A stretch of 17,573 bases of DNA. Origin: Actinomycetota bacterium (lineage in GTDB: Bacteria; Actinomycetota; Acidimicrobiia; Acidimicrobiales; CADCTF01). The notes beneath the pieces were generated by a model, which ran no database searches, was not told the DNA's origin, and was given only the letters and a program-made list of their open reading frames with translations. The stretch lies in the NCBI GenBank assembly GCA_019348305.1, contig JAHWJQ010000017.1, positions 1 through 17,573 on the forward strand, read 5' to 3'. Shown in pieces: positions 7,302 through 14,328 of this stretch. Numbering within the stretch: position 1 is the stretch's first letter; the number at the start of each line of letters is the position of its first letter. The position numbers were made by a program, and so were the translations under genes.

Positions 7302-8456
7302 GTGAGGTTGCGGCGGACGGTCGGATTGCTCTTGGTGCTGGCCTTGGCTGCGCTGCTCGCCGGCGTCGACCGGCCGCCTCTTGGCTCCACGCAGCGGGCG
7401 GCCGGGCCGGCGACGCCGGCGGACCGGGCTCCAGAGGTCGCCGGGTCCACCTTCTCCCTCGCCTCGGGCTTCGAGAACTTCAACCAGCGGCTCCGCGTCC
7501 CCGTGCCTGCAGCCCCTGTCGTCGTTGCCCCACAGGCGCCACCACCAGGCGACGCCCCCATCGCCCCGCCTCCCGAGGAGTTCACCGAGGCACCCGAGCC
7601 TCCGGCTCCCGAACCCCAGGAGCTGCGAAGCGCCGGCAAGGAGGCCATCCCGCGGTCGCCGGGGACCTGGGCGGTGGTGATCGGCATCAACAACTACCCG
7701 GGCACCACCCATGACCTGCAGTCCGCGGTCAACGACGCCAACGACGTCAACCAGGCGCTCACGCGCTTCGGCGTGACCGCCGACCGCCGGCTGATGTTGC
7801 GGGACAACGAGGCCAGCATCGCCAGCATCCGCAAGTCGGTGGAGTGGCTCAACGCCCGCGCCGGCCCTGACGCCACGGCGGTGTTCTTCTACGCCGGCCA
7901 TGTCCGCAAGATCCGCTCCGGGACCGAGGCCATCGTCGCCGCGGACGGCGGCATGATGAGCGACGCCGAGCTGGCGGGTCTGCTCGACGGGCTGCAGGCC
8001 CGCAGGGCGTGGATCGGCATCGCCGCCTGTTACGGCGGGGGCTTCACCGAGGTGATGAAACCGGGCCGGGTGCTGGTGGCGGCCGCCTCGGCCGACGAGC
8101 TGGCCTATGAGAACGTGAGCTTCGCCCGGTCCTACCTGGTCGAATACATGGTCCGCCGAGCGATGATCGGCAGTGGCATCAGCACGGTGGAAGGTGCCTT
8201 CGCCGCCGCCCAGGAGGGGCTGCGCCGCGACTTCCCCAACCGGGTCCCCGTGCAGTTCGACCAGCTGCCGGGAGCCTTGGAGCTGCGGGTGGGAGCGGCC
8301 CGCCCCGCCACCACCCCGAGCCCACCGTCGCAAGGAAGCCCCGGCCCGCCTCCGCCGCCCAGCGGCGGTGGTGGGAGCGCGCCGCCTCCCCCCCCACCCC
8401 CTGACGACGGCTGTGCCGGCCTCACCGCCGGCCTCGTCCAGTGCAAGCCCGGCTAG
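7302..8456 (+). CDS. Caspase-fold (peptidase C14/orthocaspase-like) protein, exported or membrane-anchored
   Basis: 384-aa protein. Residues 1-5 are basic (VRLRR) and 6-22 are a Leu/Ala/Val helix, so it is exported or N-terminally anchored. Residues about 75-120 form a Pro/Glu-rich stalk. The caspase-like domain spans about 123-330, beginning WAVVIGINNYPG, with the dyad His200 in FFYAGHV and Cys243 in IAACYGGGF, 43 residues apart as usual. The Asp normally two residues before the Cys (DxC) is Ala241, and the Gly usually following His is Val201, so P1 specificity may differ from Arg/Lys-cutting metacaspases. The tail is Pro/Gly-rich and ends with a 15-residue segment holding two Cys (370 and 381). 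GTG 7302 was chosen because GGGAG lies 9 bases upstream and the signal helix follows at once; GTG 7236 would be longer. Substrate unknown. Confidence 0.85.
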   Translation: MRLRRTVGLLLVLALAALLAGVDRPPLGSTQRAAGPATPADRAPEVAGSTFSLASGFENFNQRLRVPVPAAPVVVAPQAPPPGDAPIAPPPEEFTEAPEPPAPEPQELRSAGKEAIPRSPGTWAVVIGINNYPGTTHDLQSAVNDANDVNQALTRFGVTADRRLMLRDNEASIASIRKSVEWLNARAGPDATAVFFYAGHVRKIRSGTEAIVAADGGMMSDAELAGLLDGLQARRAWIGIAACYGGGFTEVMKPGRVLVAAASADELAYENVSFARSYLVEYMVRRAMIGSGISTVEGAFAAAQEGLRRDFPNRVPVQFDQLPGALELRVGAARPATTPSPPSQGSPGPPPPPSGGGGSAPPPPPPPDDGCAGLTAGLVQCKPG

Positions 8457-8464
8457 CACCGGGC
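8447..8464 (+). terminator. Weak hairpin at the end of the caspase-like gene
   Basis: GCCCGG (8447-8452) and CCGGGC (8459-8464) pair around CTAGCA, which contains the stop codon. There is no U-tract. It could help end transcription before the opposing tRNA gene. Confidence 0.3.
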
Positions 8465-8490
8465 CCGGCTTGGCGCCTGTGGAGCACTGG

Positions 8491-8575
8491 CGGAGGGAGT
8501 GGGATTTGAACCCACGGTGGCTTGCGCCACACACGCTCTCCAGGCGTGCCGATTCGGCCGCTCTCGCATCCCTCC
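8491..8575 (-). tRNA. tRNA-Ser(GGA)
   Basis: 85-nt class II tRNA on the minus strand. The acceptor stem GGAGGGA (from 8575) pairs with TCCCTCC, discriminator G. The anticodon stem CACGC/GCGTG encloses CTGGAGA, giving anticodon GGA, which reads UCC and UCU. The variable arm is TGTGGCGCAAGCCACC and the T-arm is GGGTTCAAATCCC. CCA is not encoded. It closely resembles the tRNA-Ser(CGA) at 5977-6063 in the D- and T-arms. Confidence 0.97.
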
Positions 8576-8607
8576 CGGGTCCCCGCACGAGACGGGGAGC
8601 GACAGGG

Positions 8608-8613
8608 TATCCT
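8608..8613 (+). promoter_or_regulatory. Putative -10 element of the SRP RNA
   Basis: TATCCT ends 8 bases before the first base of the SRP RNA helix. The same bases read on the minus strand contain TACCCT (8604-8609), about 28 bases upstream of tRNA-Ser(GGA), so the 46-bp gap may be a compact divergent promoter. No convincing -35 was seen. Confidence 0.5.
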
Positions 8614-8621
8614 GGCCTGGT

Positions 8622-8762
8622 CGGAGCCGGTGCCGGGTGCGGCGGTCGGGTCCTGCGCAACGGGGTGCCGTGAACCGAGTCAGGGCCGGAAGGCAGCAGC
8701 TCTCAGCGGGCCATCCTGTGTGCCGCAGTCCAGCCTGACCGTCGCACCGGGCACCGGCTCTG
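8622..8762 (+). ncRNA. ffs: Signal recognition particle RNA (4.5S-like)
   Basis: The conserved apical loop is present: GTCAGGGCCGGAAGGCAGCAGC at about 8679-8700, with the GGAA tetraloop at 8688-8691, the Ffh-binding domain IV of bacterial SRP RNA. The ends form a long helix: the strand at 8622-8650 (GAGCCGGTGCC... to GGTCGGG) pairs with 8734-8762 (CCTGACC... to GGCACCGGCTC) with only a few mismatches or G-U pairs. The full hairpin is about 141 nt, longer than E. coli 4.5S (114 nt), but I see no Alu domain. It lies immediately upstream of dnaX, as in Gram-positive genomes. Confidence 0.93.
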
Positions 8763-8834
8763 TCGCGCCGGCCACAGGCGCGGTCGGCGCCCAGCCACAG
8801 CGGTCGTGTCGGAGGGGGTGGCTAGTGTCGGGGC

Positions 8835-10667
8835 GTGGTTGGTCCTGCTCCCGAGTCACCGGTGCCGGAGGCCGGCTACCAGTCGCTCTATCGCCGGTAC
8901 CGGCCGCAGCGCTTCGCGGATGTTCGGGGTCAGGATCACGTGACCAGGGCGCTGGCCAACGCGGTGCGGGAGCAGCGGGTGGGCCACGCCTACCTGTTCA
9001 GTGGCCCGCGGGGCACGGGCAAGACCAGCACAGCGCGGATCCTGGCCAAGGCCCTCAACTGCGAGAAGCTCGACGATTGCGAACCCTGTGGCGGCTGTGA
9101 GAGCTGTGTCGCCATCACGGCTCAGGCCTCCTTCGCCGTGATCGAGCTGGATGCTGCCTCGAACAACGGCGTGGAGGCGATGCGGGACCTCGTAGCGAGA
9201 GCCGCCCTCGGCACCACCGGGTTGCGCAAGGTCTACATCATCGACGAGGTCCACATGCTGACCACGGCGGCGGCGAACACGTTGCTGAAGACCCTGGAGG
9301 AGCCCCCCTCCCACGTCGTGTTCGTGCTGGCCACCACCGACCCGCAGAAGGTCCTGCCGACCATCAAGAGCCGCGTGCAGCACTTCGAGTTCCACCTGCT
9401 GGCCGCTGACGTCCTGGGCGAGCTCGTGCGGTCGGTCAGCGTCGACGCCGGCCTCGGGCTGGCCGACGACGATCTCCAACGGGTGGTGCAGAAGGGCAGT
9501 GGCTCGGCACGAGACGCGCTGTCGGTGCTCGACCAGGCCGCGGCCCTGGGTGGGAGCCCGCCTGACGTTCCGGTGACCGGCGAGGTGCTCGCGGCGCTGG
9601 TCGAGCGGGACGTGGGGCGGGCTCTGGCCGCGGTGGCGGCGGGGTGTGCGGCGGGCCGGGACCCTCGTCGGCTGGCGGAGGAGATCCTGGTGGGGCTGCG
9701 CGACGCCTTCCTCGCCGGCCGGGCCCCGACGCTGGTCGACCTACCGCCCGACGAGGCGCAGCAGGCGTCCGAGCTCGGCCGGGCCCTGGGGCCGGCTGCG
9801 CTGGTGCGGGCCATGGAGACGCTGGGCGAGGCGCAAACGGCCATGCGGGAGGCGCTCGACCCCCGGGTGAGCCTCGAGGTGGCGCTGGTGCGGGTGACGG
9901 CGCCCGAGGCCGACGCCTCCCCCGCTGCGCTGCTCGAGCGCATCGAGCGCCTCGAGCGCCGGCTGGCGGCGGCGGCCAGCGCGCCCGGCGCGCCAACCGC
10001 TGCACCCCCGTCCCCGCCAGCCCCACCGTCCCCGCCACCGCCTCCTCCCGACGGGCGCGCCCTGGGGTCATTCCGGGCCAAGGCAAACGTGGTCCCGCCG
10101 TCACCTGCTCCCACCCCAGCGCCCGGGCGGCCGGCTCCAGCCGGGACGCAACAGCCGCCGGGGGAGGGTTCCGGCGCTCCCGGCGGCGGTCGTGGCCGCC
10201 CCCCGGAGGGGGCGGCGCTGCCCACCCGCGACGAGCTGACCAAGGCCTGGGGCGACCACATCCTGGCTCAGCTCCCCGCCCGGCTGCGGGCCCGCTTCAG
10301 CGCCGGTCGCTTCGTGGCGGTGGCCGAAGGGTCGGCCGTGTTCGCCCTCCCCAACCCCGCCCACCGAGACCAGTGTGCTCCCCTGCGGGCCGAGGTAGAA
10401 CAGATCCTGGCGGCTCACTTCGGTCGCTCGGTGCCGTTACGTCTCACCGCTGAAGGTCCAACCGGTCCACCAGAGCGGGAAGCGACGGGCCGGAGTGGCT
10501 CCCCAGAAGCCCAGGCCCCACCTTCGGACGCAGGGCTCGCCGATGCCGGCGCCGACGACGACGACGTCGTCGCGTCCGAGCTGCGCGACGCCCCCGCGGG
10601 GACGATGGCCTCGCCGGCTGACCGATTGAAGACCGCCTTCCCCGGTGCCCAGGAGGTGGAGCGGTGA
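8835..10667 (+). CDS. dnaX: DNA polymerase III subunit gamma/tau
   Basis: Clamp-loader ATPase of the replisome, 610 aa. Start region YRRYRPQRFADVRGQ (19-33), Walker A GPRGTGKT (57-64), zinc-finger cysteines C76, C85, C88 and C91, Walker B with D137-E138 (IIDEVHML), and the arginine-finger region KSRVQHFEF, where the usual SRC reads SRV. Domain III follows to about 365. Residues about 375-455 are a Pro/Ala/Gly-rich linker, then a C-terminal domain (LTKAWGDHILAQLP...) likely to contact the polymerase. No A-rich slippery site for a short gamma form is visible. GTG 8835 is the first possible start after an in-frame TAG; GGAGGGGG lies 14 bases upstream, slightly far. Its TGA overlaps the ebfC start. 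Confidence 0.95.
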   Translation: MVGPAPESPVPEAGYQSLYRRYRPQRFADVRGQDHVTRALANAVREQRVGHAYLFSGPRGTGKTSTARILAKALNCEKLDDCEPCGGCESCVAITAQASFAVIELDAASNNGVEAMRDLVARAALGTTGLRKVYIIDEVHMLTTAAANTLLKTLEEPPSHVVFVLATTDPQKVLPTIKSRVQHFEFHLLAADVLGELVRSVSVDAGLGLADDDLQRVVQKGSGSARDALSVLDQAAALGGSPPDVPVTGEVLAALVERDVGRALAAVAAGCAAGRDPRRLAEEILVGLRDAFLAGRAPTLVDLPPDEAQQASELGRALGPAALVRAMETLGEAQTAMREALDPRVSLEVALVRVTAPEADASPAALLERIERLERRLAAAASAPGAPTAAPPSPPAPPSPPPPPPDGRALGSFRAKANVVPPSPAPTPAPGRPAPAGTQQPPGEGSGAPGGGRGRPPEGAALPTRDELTKAWGDHILAQLPARLRARFSAGRFVAVAEGSAVFALPNPAHRDQCAPLRAEVEQILAAHFGRSVPLRLTAEGPTGPPEREATGRSGSPEAQAPPSDAGLADAGADDDDVVASELRDAPAGTMASPADRLKTAFPGAQEVER

Positions 10668-11023
10668 CCCTGACACCCGAGGAGCCCGAGGCGGTCGAGC
10701 CCGACGAGCAGGTGGGCTTCGACTTGGGGGACCTCCTGGCCCAGGCGCAGGACCTCCAGCAGCAGTTGCTCGACGCCCAGGCGGCGGTGGCCGACCGAGT
10801 GGTTGAAGGCCAGGCCGGAGGAGGGGCGGTCAAGGTGCGGGTGAGCGGTGACCTCACCTTCGACTCGGTGGTCATCGATCCCGCGGTGGTCGACCCTGAT
10901 GACGTCGAGATGCTCCAGGACCTGGTCCTGGCCGCGGTGCGCGACGCCATGGCCAAGGTGAACCAGCTCCAGTCCGAGGCCCTCGGCGGTTTTGGCGGCG
11001 CCATGGGAGGGCTGTTGCCCTGA
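10664..11023 (+). CDS. ebfC: YbaB/EbfC family nucleoid-associated protein
   Basis: 119-aa DNA-binding protein that dimerises and bridges DNA. The family core is clear: an N-terminal helix [21 protein letters not shown], then [22 protein letters not shown], then the helix [21 protein letters not shown], and a Gly-rich C-terminus. The N-terminal 20 residues are acidic ([12 protein letters not shown]), an extension beyond the core fold. GTG 10664 overlaps the dnaX stop as GTGA and is preceded by AGGAGG with a 7-base spacer, so the start is well supported. Its place between dnaX and recR is the usual one for the family. Confidence 0.95.
   Translation: MTLTPEEPEAVEPDEQVGFDLGDLLAQAQDLQQQLLDAQAAVADRVVEGQAGGGAVKVRVSGDLTFDSVVIDPAVVDPDDVEMLQDLVLAAVRDAMAKVNQLQSEALGGFGGAMGGLLP
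11005..11010 (+). promoter_or_regulatory. Ribosome binding site GGGAGG of recR
   Basis: GGGAGG stands 9 bases before the in-frame CTG at 11020 and supports initiation there. The next in-frame ATG (11182) has no comparable site at useful distance. Confidence 0.6.
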
Positions 11024-11655
11024 GTGCCTATCCGGCCCCGGTTCAGGACCTGATCGACGAGCTGGGACGCCTGCCCGGGGTCGGGCCCAAGTCGGCCCAG
11101 CGCATCGCCTTCCACCTGCTCAAGCTGCCCGCCGAGGACGTCCTGCGCCTGGCCCGGTCACTGCGGACGGTCAAGGAGCGGATGACGTTCTGCCGCCGTT
11201 GCTGGAACGTGGCCGAGCGGACGGGGGAGGCATCGGAGGAATCCGAGTGCGAGTTGTGCCTCGACCCCCGCCGGGACCCATCGCTGGTGTGCGTCGTGGA
11301 GGAGCCCCGAGACGTCGTCGCCATCGAAAAGACCCAGGAGTACAAGGGCCTCTACCACGTGCTGCAGGGGGCGATAAACCCGATCGAGGGAGTAGGGCCG
11401 GACCAGCTGCGCATCAAGGAGCTCTTCGCCCGCCTCGGCTCAGAGCCCATCGCCGAGGTGATCGTCTGCACCAACCCCAACCTGGAGGGCGAGGCCACGG
11501 CCATGTACCTGGCCCGCCAACTGCAGCCCCTCGGCGTCACCGTCACCCGCCTGGCCAGCGGACTGCCCGTGGGCGGCGACCTCGAATACGCCGACGAGCT
11601 GACCCTGGGCCGCGCCCTCGAGGGACGCCGCAACATGCAGACGGGCGCCTCGTGA
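11020..11655 (+). CDS. recR: Recombination mediator RecR, apparent CTG start
   Basis: RecR works with RecF/RecO to load RecA at gaps. Family sequence begins at once after 11020: [21 protein letters not shown] is the helix-hairpin-helix. A four-Cys zinc finger follows (CRRC...CELC), then the Toprim domain ([26 protein letters not shown]), ending RRNMQTGAS. No ATG, GTG or TTG exists in this frame between the preceding stop and ATG 11182, which would remove the HhH. CTG 11020 overlaps the ebfC stop as CTGA, has GGGAGG 9 bases upstream, and gives 211 aa (family about 200). So CTG initiation is proposed. The alternative is a one-base error that takes the nearby GTG 11024 out of frame. Confidence 0.9.
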   Translation: MSAYPAPVQDLIDELGRLPGVGPKSAQRIAFHLLKLPAEDVLRLARSLRTVKERMTFCRRCWNVAERTGEASEESECELCLDPRRDPSLVCVVEEPRDVVAIEKTQEYKGLYHVLQGAINPIEGVGPDQLRIKELFARLGSEPIAEVIVCTNPNLEGEATAMYLARQLQPLGVTVTRLASGLPVGGDLEYADELTLGRALEGRRNMQTGAS

Positions 11656-11676
11656 ACAGCCGGCCGGAGGACGTAT

Positions 11677-11715
11677 GGGCAGGCTGAGCTTCGCTATGCG
11701 GCGCTCAGTTTGCCC
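11677..11715. terminator. Convergent hairpin terminator between recR and thiolase
   Basis: Arms 11677-11689 (gggcaggctgagc) and 11703-11715 (gctcagtttgccc) form a 13-bp stem, including two G-U pairs in plus-strand RNA, around a 13-base loop. It lies in the 85-bp gap between two converging genes. No U-tract is seen. Confidence 0.6.
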
Positions 11716-11740
11716 AAAGCGAGGGTGACGGTCGGCGGGG

Positions 11741-12925
11741 CTACAGGCTATGGAGCAGCACGGCGTCGCCCTGGCCGCCACCGCCGCACAGGGCGGCGAT
11801 GCCGTGGCCGCCGCCGCGGCGCCTCAGTTCGTGCAGCAGGGTGAGGGCGAGCCTGGTGCCCGACATGCCGATGGGGTGGCCGAGGGAGATGGCGCCGCCG
11901 TTGACGTTGGTGATCTCCTCGGTGATGCCGAGGTCGGCCATCGAGGCCAGGCCCACCGCGGCGAATGCCTCGTTGAACTCGAAGAGGTCGACGTCGCCCA
12001 CCGACTTGCCGGCCTTCTCCAGAGCTCGCCGTGCCGCCCGCGACGGCTGGGTCAGAAGCGACGGGTCGGGCCCTGCCACCTGGCCGTAGCTCACGATCTC
12101 GCCCAGCGGCTGCACCCCCAGCGCCTCGGCCCGGCTCTTGGCCATCACGATCACCGCTGCTCCGCCGTCGGAGATCTGGCTGGCGTTGCCGGCGGTGATC
12201 GTGCCGTCGGGGTCGAAGGCGGGCCGCAGCTTGGCCAGCGTCTCGCCCGTCGTACCCGGGCGCACTCCTTCGTCGGTGTCGACGACGATGGCGTCGCCCT
12301 TGCGCTGGGGCACCTCCACCGCGACGATCTCCTCGGCGAAGCGCCCCTCCTTCATGGCCGCCGACGCCCGCTCGTGGGAGTTGGCGGCGAAGGCGTCCTG
12401 GGCGTCGCGGCCGATGGTGCCCGCCGCTCTGGTGTACTTCTCCGTCCCCGCCCCCATGGCACAGACGTCGAAGGCGCAGAACAACCCGTCGTGCATCATG
12501 GCGTCGACCAAGGTCGCATCGCCCAGGCGGTAGCCCTCCCTCGCCCCGGGCAGCAGGTGGGGGGCCCTGGTCATCGATTCCATGCCTCCCGCCACGACGA
12601 TCTCGGCGTCACCCGAGGCGATCATCTGGTCGGCCAGGTAGATGGTGTTGAGCCCCGAGAGGCAGACCTTGTTGACCGTGGTGGCCGGCACCGACATCGG
12701 GACCCCAGCCCGCACCGCCGCCTGGCGGGCGGTGATCTGGCCCTGGCCGGCCTGGAGGACCTGGCCCATGAACACGTAGTCGACCTGCTCGGCCCTCACG
12801 CCGGCCCGCTCCAGCGCGGCGGAGATGGCGAACCCCCCGAGCTCGAAGGCGCTGAAACCGGCCAAGGCGCCGGACAGCTTCCCGATCGGGGTGCGGGCGC
12901 CAGCGACGATGACGGAACCGGGCAT
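11741..12925 (-). CDS. Acetyl-CoA C-acetyltransferase (thiolase)
   Basis: 394-aa biosynthetic-type thiolase that joins two acetyl-CoA into acetoacetyl-CoA (reversibly). Catalytic residues are all present: Cys88 in NKVCLSG, the NEAFAA motif, His350 in GGAISLGHPIGMSG, and Cys380 in ALCGGGGQGDA. ATG 12925 begins M-P-G-S-V-I-V-A-G-A-R-T-P, the usual N-terminus, and is preceded by AGGAGG with a 4-base spacer; an upstream extension of the frame to 12985 is ignored. It is divergent from crotonyl-CoA carboxylase/reductase, which suggests it feeds the ethylmalonyl-CoA pathway, though a role in beta-oxidation or polyester synthesis cannot be excluded. Confidence 0.94.
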   Translation of the reverse strand: MPGSVIVAGARTPIGKLSGALAGFSAFELGGFAISAALERAGVRAEQVDYVFMGQVLQAGQGQITARQAAVRAGVPMSVPATTVNKVCLSGLNTIYLADQMIASGDAEIVVAGGMESMTRAPHLLPGAREGYRLGDATLVDAMMHDGLFCAFDVCAMGAGTEKYTRAAGTIGRDAQDAFAANSHERASAAMKEGRFAEEIVAVEVPQRKGDAIVVDTDEGVRPGTTGETLAKLRPAFDPDGTITAGNASQISDGGAAVIVMAKSRAEALGVQPLGEIVSYGQVAGPDPSLLTQPSRAARRALEKAGKSVGDVDLFEFNEAFAAVGLASMADLGITEEITNVNGGAISLGHPIGMSGTRLALTLLHELRRRGGGHGIAALCGGGGQGDAVLLHSL

Positions 12926-12929
12926 GGGG

Positions 12930-12964
12930 CCTCCTCGGGTCACGATCCGGCGGAGGTCATTGTA
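12930..12964 (-). promoter_or_regulatory. Thiolase promoter -10 and ribosome binding site
   Basis: On the minus strand TACAAT (12959-12964) is a near-consensus -10 hexamer, placing the transcript start near 12952. AGGAGG (12930-12935) follows as ribosome site. The 68-bp gap must also hold the divergent promoter of the carboxylase gene, whose ATG has no clear ribosome site and may be read from a leaderless or very short-leader transcript. Confidence 0.55.
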
Positions 12965-12993
12965 CGAACGACCGGGCTTTACCATTCTTCGCC

Positions 12994-14328
12994 ATGCAGG
13001 AGATCCTCGAAGCCATCCGGTCGGGCGCGTCGGGCGAGGAGATCGCCAACCTCGCCATCCCCTCCGCCTACCGGGCGGCGGTGGTGCACAAGGACGAGAC
13101 GGCGATGTTCGAGGGCCTCGCCTCGAACGAGAAGGACCCCCGCAAGTCGCTCCACGTCGAGGAGGTGCCCACCCCCGAGCTGGCGCCCGACGAGGCCTAC
13201 GTGGCGGTCATGGCCAGCTCCATCAACTTCAACACCGTGTGGACCTCGATCTTCGAGCCCCTCCCGACCTTCGCCTTCCTCGAACGCCTGGGCAAGGAGT
13301 CGCGCTGGGGCAAGCGCCACGACCTGCCGTACCACGTCGTGGGCTCCGACGCCGCCGGCGTCGTGCTCCGGGTCGGCTCAGCGGTGCGCAACTGGAGGCC
13401 CGGCGACCGGGTCACCGTGCACTGCAACTTCGTCGACGACCAGGACCCGAGCGCCCACGACGACTCGATGCTGGCCGCCAACCAGCGCATCTGGGGCTTC
13501 GAGTCGAACTTCGGGGGCCTGGCCGATCTGGCGCTGGTCAAGGCCAACCAGCTCATGCCCAAGCCCGCCCAACTGAGCTGGGAGGAGGCGGCGGTCAACG
13601 CGCTGTGCAACTCCACCTCGTACCGCATGCTCGTGTCCCCCAACGGTGCCGCCATGAAGCAGGGCGACGTCGTGTTCATCTGGGGGGCCACGGGTGGCAT
13701 CGGCGGCTACGCCGTGCAGTACGTGCTCAACGGCGGCGGCATCCCCGTCGGGGTGGTGTCGAGCCCCGACAAGGCCAAGCTGCTCAACGAACTCGGCTGC
13801 GAGCACGTCATCGACCGCAAGGAGAAGGGCTACCGGTTCTGGACCGACGAGGGGGCCCAGGACGAGCGGGAATGGCGGCGCCTGGGCAAGGACGTGCGTT
13901 CGCTGGTGGGCGAGGACCCCCACATCGTGTTCGAGCACCCGGGCCGCCAGACCATGGGGGCTTCGGTCTTCATCTGCGCCCGGGGGGGCACCGTCGTCAC
14001 CTGCGCGGCCACGTCGGGCTACATGATCGAATACGACAACCGCCACCTGTGGATGAAGCTCAAGTCCATCAAGTCGAGTCACTTCGCCAACTACAAAGAG
14101 GCTTGGGAGGCGAACCGCCTCCTGGCCAAGGGGATGATCCAGCCCATCCTGTCCACCGTCTTCCCGTTGACCGACGTGGGCGAGGCGGCCGCCCAGGTCC
14201 ACCACAATCGCCACGAGGGCAAGATCGGGGTCCTGTGCCTCGCTCCCCAGGAGGGCATGGGCGTCGACGACCCCGAGCTGAGGGCGAAGGTGGGCGAGGA
14301 GCGCATCACCCTGTTCCGGCGGGCATGA
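12994..14328 (+). CDS. ccrA: Crotonyl-CoA carboxylase/reductase
   Basis: NADPH-dependent medium-chain dehydrogenase/reductase that reductively carboxylates crotonyl-CoA to (2S)-ethylmalonyl-CoA, the key step of the ethylmalonyl-CoA pathway. The CO2-binding residues known from the Kitasatospora enzyme are matched: Asn80 (INFNTVW), Phe169-Glu170 (WGFESNFGG) and His363 (SSHFANY), which separates it from plain crotonyl-CoA reductases. The Rossmann motif is WGATGGIGGYA around 230-240. Length is 444 aa, as in the family. ATG 12994 opens with the family N-terminus (LEAIRSGASGEEIANLAIPSAYRA). Its stop overlaps the epimerase start (ATGA). The ethylmalonyl-CoA mutase and later enzymes are not in this window. 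Confidence 0.96.
   Translation: MQEILEAIRSGASGEEIANLAIPSAYRAAVVHKDETAMFEGLASNEKDPRKSLHVEEVPTPELAPDEAYVAVMASSINFNTVWTSIFEPLPTFAFLERLGKESRWGKRHDLPYHVVGSDAAGVVLRVGSAVRNWRPGDRVTVHCNFVDDQDPSAHDDSMLAANQRIWGFESNFGGLADLALVKANQLMPKPAQLSWEEAAVNALCNSTSYRMLVSPNGAAMKQGDVVFIWGATGGIGGYAVQYVLNGGGIPVGVVSSPDKAKLLNELGCEHVIDRKEKGYRFWTDEGAQDEREWRRLGKDVRSLVGEDPHIVFEHPGRQTMGASVFICARGGTVVTCAATSGYMIEYDNRHLWMKLKSIKSSHFANYKEAWEANRLLAKGMIQPILSTVFPLTDVGEAAAQVHHNRHEGKIGVLCLAPQEGMGVDDPELRAKVGEERITLFRRA

Noticed and set aside
7134..8660. 508-codon minus-strand frame over the caspase-like gene and tRNA
   Set aside because: It runs through a tRNA gene and is antisense to a caspase-fold protein with recognisable motifs.
11750..13576. 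608-codon plus-strand frame across thiolase and ccrA
   Set aside because: Antisense to a thiolase with all catalytic residues, then out of frame in ccrA; low-complexity His/Arg/Gly product.
12825..14324. N-terminal extension of the epimerase frame through ccrA
   Set aside because: The part before ATG 14325 is out-of-frame ccrA sequence; only the last 149 residues are the epimerase.
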